DNA from: an uncultured Rhodoblastus sp. | GTDB lineage: Bacteria > Pseudomonadota > Alphaproteobacteria > Rhizobiales > Beijerinckiaceae | Length of the DNA stretch: 54,169 bases | Assembly (NCBI RefSeq): GCF_903903185.1 | Contig: NZ_CAIUXT010000171.1 | Location: 1-54,169 of the forward strand | Direction of reading: 5' to 3' | The notes under the pieces: generated by a model | Told to the model about the DNA's origin: nothing | Databases searched by the model: none | What the model saw: the letters and a program-made list of their open reading frames with translations, nothing else | Shown: in pieces, positions 50,496-54,169 of the stretch | Numbering within the stretch: position 1 is the first letter of the stretch | Layout: every line of letters begins with the position of its first letter | Position numbers and translations under genes: made by a program

Positions 50496-53360
50496 ATGAC
50501 TTTCGCAAAAGGACACCATCCCGGCGCCGTCTGGCACAAGGCCGACCTCCAATGCCATACTCCTCGGGATCATGGCTGGGCTGGGTCTCCTGATCTTCCC
50601 GGCGGAAGCGAAGAGGGCGAGGCGGCGCGATTGGCCTGGGCGGGATCGTTCATCGCGGCCTGCCAGGACAAAGGCCTGAAGGCGGTCGCGATAACGGATC
50701 ACCATGACGCCTGCATGGTGGAGTACGTCCATCGCCACCTTCTCGCTAGCGGCGAGAGCAACATAAAGGTCTTCGCCGGGGTCGAGATCACCTGCAACGA
50801 CGCCGTACAGGCCATCGCGCTTTTCGATTCCAGTTCAAATCCAAGGGATTGGGAGAAGCTCCTTTCGAAGCTTGGCAACGTGACCCCTTCGGCGCCTGCG
50901 GACGCTAAGACCTGCCCCACGGAGATCTGCGGTTTTTCGATCAAGGAACTGTTCAAGACCGTTTCCGACGACAAGCGCCTCAAGGAAGTCTGCCTTCTGA
51001 TCCCCCACTTCGGAAATCCTTCCGCCCACAAGTCGCTAAACGCCGCAGGTCACCACGCGCGCTTCGAGGAGCTCGATTGCGACGGCTTCTATTTCGAGTC
51101 CCATCATTCCGAACTGGAGGAGGGGACGCTCCAGAAGGCCAAGGGCGAGGTTCGGGAATGGGGACTGCGTCGGCGCGCGTTGATCGCCACCGGCGACAAC
51201 AAACGCGCGACATGGGAACGGCTCGGCGCCCGCGACTGCTGGATCAAGATCGGCGAATTCAGCACCGAGGCGCTTCGGCAGGCGTTTCTCGCCGACGAGG
51301 CGAGGATTTCCCATGTCGCGCCTTCGATCCCCGGCGAGAGGATCGTGGAGTTGCGGGTCCTGTCGAAGCTGACGGGGATCGAGCCGCTGACGTTGACCTT
51401 CAACGCGGGATACACGGCCTTTATAGGCGGACGAGGCTCGGGCAAAAGCGCCCTGCTTGAATACCTGCGGTTTGGTCTTGGACGGGCTGACGGGGACTTC
51501 CCGGCGCCGAGCGCTTCCGAAATCGGCGGCCGCGAAAGGGAGGCAAAGCTCCTGTCACAGACCCTCGACGGAGGGTATGTCGAGGTCGTTGTCGAGCGTG
51601 AAGGCGCGACGGAGACCTGGAGGCGCACCGGCGCCGACAGCGCCATGATCGAGGTCACGACCGTCGGACGCGCAGCCGAAAGGATCACGCCAGACTTGGC
51701 GCAACGCAGATTCCAGGCGCGCGCATTCCATCAAAAAGAGCTGTCGACGACGATGACCGACAGCAAGGCGAATGTCGCGGACCACATCACGGGAATCGTC
51801 GCGGCCGAGGAGCTCGACCGCCGCCGGAAAGTCGATCGCGAAGTCCAGAACTCGAAGCGCAGCTTGACGACCGCGCTACAAAAGGTCGCGTCCGGTTGGC
51901 AGGCCGAATATGAGTATGGCCAAGCCACGCTGGTCGTCGAGGACCTTTCCTTCAGGATTGCGGCACTCAACAAGCGACTAAAGGAGGAAGGCGTAGACGC
52001 CGCGAGCATGGAAGCGCTTGAGAAAGCGCCGCTGTATGGACGTGCAAGAAACTTCTTCATGGCCGGGGCGAACAAGGCCAAGGAGGACCTGCTCGTCCTG
52101 CACAAGCTCAAGGATTCCATCCTCCGGTTGGAAACCGGCGCTTTGCAGGACGCCGGAGCGTTTCCCGAGGTTGCCGAAGCCGACGCCGCTCTGGCGTTCG
52201 TCAAGCAGACGGTCGCCGGTCATTTGCAGGCGATCGGCGGGGCGATCCAGTCGTTGAGTGACACGTTTGTCGCCTGCGGCGGAAAATTTGAGATCTCCAG
52301 CGCGCCGTTCGTGGAAAGCCTGAAGCAGGCGACAGTGGCTCAGCAGGCCCACAGGGTCTTGCTCGAAGAGCTCAAAAAGCTGACGGATCAGCGGACCGAG
52401 GCCGAGGCCGCCCAGTCGAAGGCCGCCGAGAAGTTCATGGACACGAAGGCTTACCAAGCCGAGTTTGACGCGGCGATCTCCGAGTTCGACGGTCTGCTTG
52501 AAAAGAGACGTCAGATCCTGCGCGACGCTGCGGCTTTGGTGGAGAATAGATCGGCGAATCTCACTGCCAAAATGAAGCCTGACAGGAAGCCGGATGAATA
52601 TGTCCGGACGCTGGCTGCGATGCTCGAAGGCAGCACGGTCCGCGAAGCCCTCGGCAGGTGCGAACTATGGGTGAGCGCGGTCGCAAAGGATGGCGGTCCC
52701 GGCTGGAGCAAGGTCCGCGACGACATCATGGCCATATACAAGAACAAGATTTCGACAGGGAAGCCGCAGGCGCCGGGCAAGGAAATCAGCCAGCAGATCA
52801 TCGATTTCTGCGCCGGAGAAAGAGCGATTACCGACCAGGCTGCCGCCAAGATTTACGCCAAGCTCTCGGACCAGATCGTGGGCGAGATCATTTCCGCCGT
52901 CCCGCGCGACTACATCCAGCTGACATACATCGACGAGCGCGGGGACAAGGTCTCCTTCGATCTTGCCTCGCCGGGACAGCAGGCCTCGGCCCTCCTTGAG
53001 CTTCTCCTGAACCAGGCCGCCGGAACATTGGTGATCGACCAGCCGGAGGACGATCTCGACAATCGCGTCATCATGCGGATCGTGGACCTCATCAAGACGT
53101 CCAAGAACATAAGGCAGCTGATCTTCGCCACGCATAACCCGAATCTCGTCGTCAACGGCGACGCGGACAAGGTCATTGCCATGGCTTCGCTAGTGTCGGA
53201 CGGACGGCCGTTCGAAAACGCCGCCCGCGTCGTCATCGACGTTGACGGAGCGATCGAGACGCCGCCGGTGCGCGCCGCAATCACCACCGTCATGGAGGGC
53301 GGCCAGAAGGCCTTCGACCTCCGGAGAAAGAAATACCGTTTCGAGGGGGAAGGCAGGTAA
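50496..53360 (+). CDS. TrlF-type protein: PHP domain fused to SMC-like ATPase
   Basis: A 954-residue fusion. The N-terminal PHP phosphoesterase domain has its metal ligands in KADLQCHTPRD, AITDHHD, FAGVEIT, LIPHFGN and ATGDNK. A Rad50/SMC-like ATPase follows: Walker A FIGGRGSGKSALLEYL near residue 310, long coiled coils in the middle, signature ASPGQQASALLEL, Walker B TLVIDQPEDDLDN and switch ATHNPNLVVN. Such PHP-ATPase proteins may cleave nucleic acid in an ATP-gated way, by analogy with SbcCD and OLD nucleases. The ATG at 50496 starts MTFAKGHHPGAVWHKADLQ. Confidence 0.88.
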   Translation: MTFAKGHHPGAVWHKADLQCHTPRDHGWAGSPDLPGGSEEGEAARLAWAGSFIAACQDKGLKAVAITDHHDACMVEYVHRHLLASGESNIKVFAGVEITCNDAVQAIALFDSSSNPRDWEKLLSKLGNVTPSAPADAKTCPTEICGFSIKELFKTVSDDKRLKEVCLLIPHFGNPSAHKSLNAAGHHARFEELDCDGFYFESHHSELEEGTLQKAKGEVREWGLRRRALIATGDNKRATWERLGARDCWIKIGEFSTEALRQAFLADEARISHVAPSIPGERIVELRVLSKLTGIEPLTLTFNAGYTAFIGGRGSGKSALLEYLRFGLGRADGDFPAPSASEIGGREREAKLLSQTLDGGYVEVVVEREGATETWRRTGADSAMIEVTTVGRAAERITPDLAQRRFQARAFHQKELSTTMTDSKANVADHITGIVAAEELDRRRKVDREVQNSKRSLTTALQKVASGWQAEYEYGQATLVVEDLSFRIAALNKRLKEEGVDAASMEALEKAPLYGRARNFFMAGANKAKEDLLVLHKLKDSILRLETGALQDAGAFPEVAEADAALAFVKQTVAGHLQAIGGAIQSLSDTFVACGGKFEISSAPFVESLKQATVAQQAHRVLLEELKKLTDQRTEAEAAQSKAAEKFMDTKAYQAEFDAAISEFDGLLEKRRQILRDAAALVENRSANLTAKMKPDRKPDEYVRTLAAMLEGSTVREALGRCELWVSAVAKDGGPGWSKVRDDIMAIYKNKISTGKPQAPGKEISQQIIDFCAGERAITDQAAAKIYAKLSDQIVGEIISAVPRDYIQLTYIDERGDKVSFDLASPGQQASALLELLLNQAAGTLVIDQPEDDLDNRVIMRIVDLIKTSKNIRQLIFATHNPNLVVNGDADKVIAMASLVSDGRPFENAARVVIDVDGAIETPPVRAAITTVMEGGQKAFDLRRKKYRFEGEGR

Positions 53361-53685
53361 GCCGCAGAGCCATCGGGAGCCGAGTGGCAAATTGTTTCCA
53401 ACAGATCATGACGCCGAGGTAATTGGCGGCCTTAAATCGGAAGCCTGGATCCGTGCGAGTAGCACGTGTATTGTGATTGGACTTATAAACTCCGCTTATC
53501 AATGGCGTCTGCGGGAACGGCCGCTTCTTGAAAAAACGCTTTGCGCCTTTGTGCATCAATGAATTTCTGGTGTTGGCGCCGAGCCGGCGTACAGCCGCCA
53601 TTTCGAACGGCAGCTATATGCGCGTAGGGAGTTTCCGCGTGGCTTGGGAGTTGTGTTCCGAGCTGGCGGAACCGGATAAGCAAGG
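53361..53685. other. Gene-free region between convergent TrlF and helicase genes
   Basis: 325 bp. I see no gene, strong terminator or repeat. Confidence 0.5.
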
Positions 53686-54169
53686 TCAAATCACGCGCAG
53701 ACCGCCTTCATTCGATTCCGGAACGCCTCGGTCGCCCATCAGCCACTCCCGAAGCTTCGTCCACCGCCGCCTTGATCCATGGCTGCGGATGGCGATGGCC
53801 AGCGCTTTTCGCTGCCCGACGATGACGACCAGCCGCTTCCCGCGGGTGACCGCCGTATAGACAAGGTTGCGGGCGAGCATGGTGTAGTGTTGCTTCGCCA
53901 GCGTGATCACCACGGCGGGATATTCCGATCCCTGTGACTTGTGGATCGTCGTGGCGTAGGCGGGGATGAGTGCATCGAGTTCGCCGAACTGATATTCGAC
54001 CTCGCGCCCGTCGAAATCGGCGATCAGGACGCCGTCGGTCGGGTCGATGCGAGTGACCCTGCCGAGATCGCCGTTGAACACCTCGCGGTCGTAATCGTTT
54101 TCGGTCTGCATGACCTTGTCGCCGGGAGCGAAGGCCGAGCCGAAACGTTCGATTTTCTCGCCCATGTTC
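53686..54169 (-). CDS. RecD2-like DNA helicase, C-terminal part (5' end outside window)
   Basis: The last 160 residues of a superfamily 1 helicase. FAPGDKVMQTENDYDREVFNG (in part) is the SH3-like segment typical of RecD2/TraA. Motif V is ALIPAYATTIHKSQGSEYPAV and motif VI is NLVYTAVTRGKRLVVIVG (both shown in part). The frame stays open to the right edge, so the ATG at 54165 is internal. It converges on TrlF. Confidence 0.9.
   Translation of the reverse strand, partial: NMGEKIERFGSAFAPGDKVMQTENDYDREVFNGDLGRVTRIDPTDGVLIADFDGREVEYQFGELDALIPAYATTIHKSQGSEYPAVVITLAKQHYTMLARNLVYTAVTRGKRLVVIVGQRKALAIAIRSHGSRRRWTKLREWLMGDRGVPESNEGGLRVI

Overview
The window looks like a chromosomal segment of an alphaproteobacterium of the order Hyphomicrobiales (Rhizobiales). 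It is GC-rich and carries SdhAB, a CtrA master cell-cycle regulator with its small inhibitor SciP and a FliJ flagellar gene close by, a PmtA-like phospholipid methyltransferase, and an interspersed repeat of a kind common in this order. Genus and species cannot be fixed from the sequence; relatives of Beijerinckiaceae or Methylocystaceae would fit.

The left 30 kb is ordinary core genome. It holds the end of the succinate dehydrogenase operon (sdhA 3' end, sdhB); a leftward group of a parvulin foldase, argJ, mutT and a GNAT acetyltransferase; a rightward group of opgD (periplasmic glucan synthesis), a 50-codon His-rich membrane protein, a metal-type ABC ATPase and a WD40 propeller; then a CYTH-CHAD protein, a Sir2 deacylase, a 2OG-Fe(II) oxygenase and a GT4 glycosyltransferase. 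A GGDEF-EAL protein, a large autotransporter, tRNA-Met(CAT), pmtA-mnmA, and a cell-cycle and motility block (sciP, ybhN-type gene, fliJ, ctrA) follow, and then a receiver-only response regulator, trxB and cspA.

From about 30.7 kb the window becomes accessory and visibly eroded. There is a frameshifted Crp/Fnr regulator, then a decayed tandem array with about 60-bp periodicity whose units resemble type I-E CRISPR repeats. That array is split by a 3.3-kb element (32398-35730) with ISAs1-like ends and a 10-bp imperfect target duplication. The element carries a two-gene cargo, a YjbQ/UPF0047 protein and a form IV RuBisCO-like protein, plus a frameshifted transposase. A DUF3489 gene joined by deletion to the 3' end of a serine recombinase comes next.

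From 37.7 kb to the right edge the genes resemble a defence and stress island: a class II Fic protein behind phased direct repeats; a divergent WYL regulator facing a tandem-AAA ATPase and a strikingly AT-rich PD-(D/E)XK nuclease; a run of small unknown genes ending in a PPP-family phosphatase; a broken SpoU methylase; and a DUF2779 nuclease-like protein divergent from a TrlF-type PHP-ATPase fusion, with the end of a RecD2-like helicase at the edge. The best candidate for an undescribed system is WYL regulator, tandem-AAA ATPase and PDDEXK nuclease. The best structural observation is the RuBisCO-like transposon sitting inside a relic CRISPR-like array.
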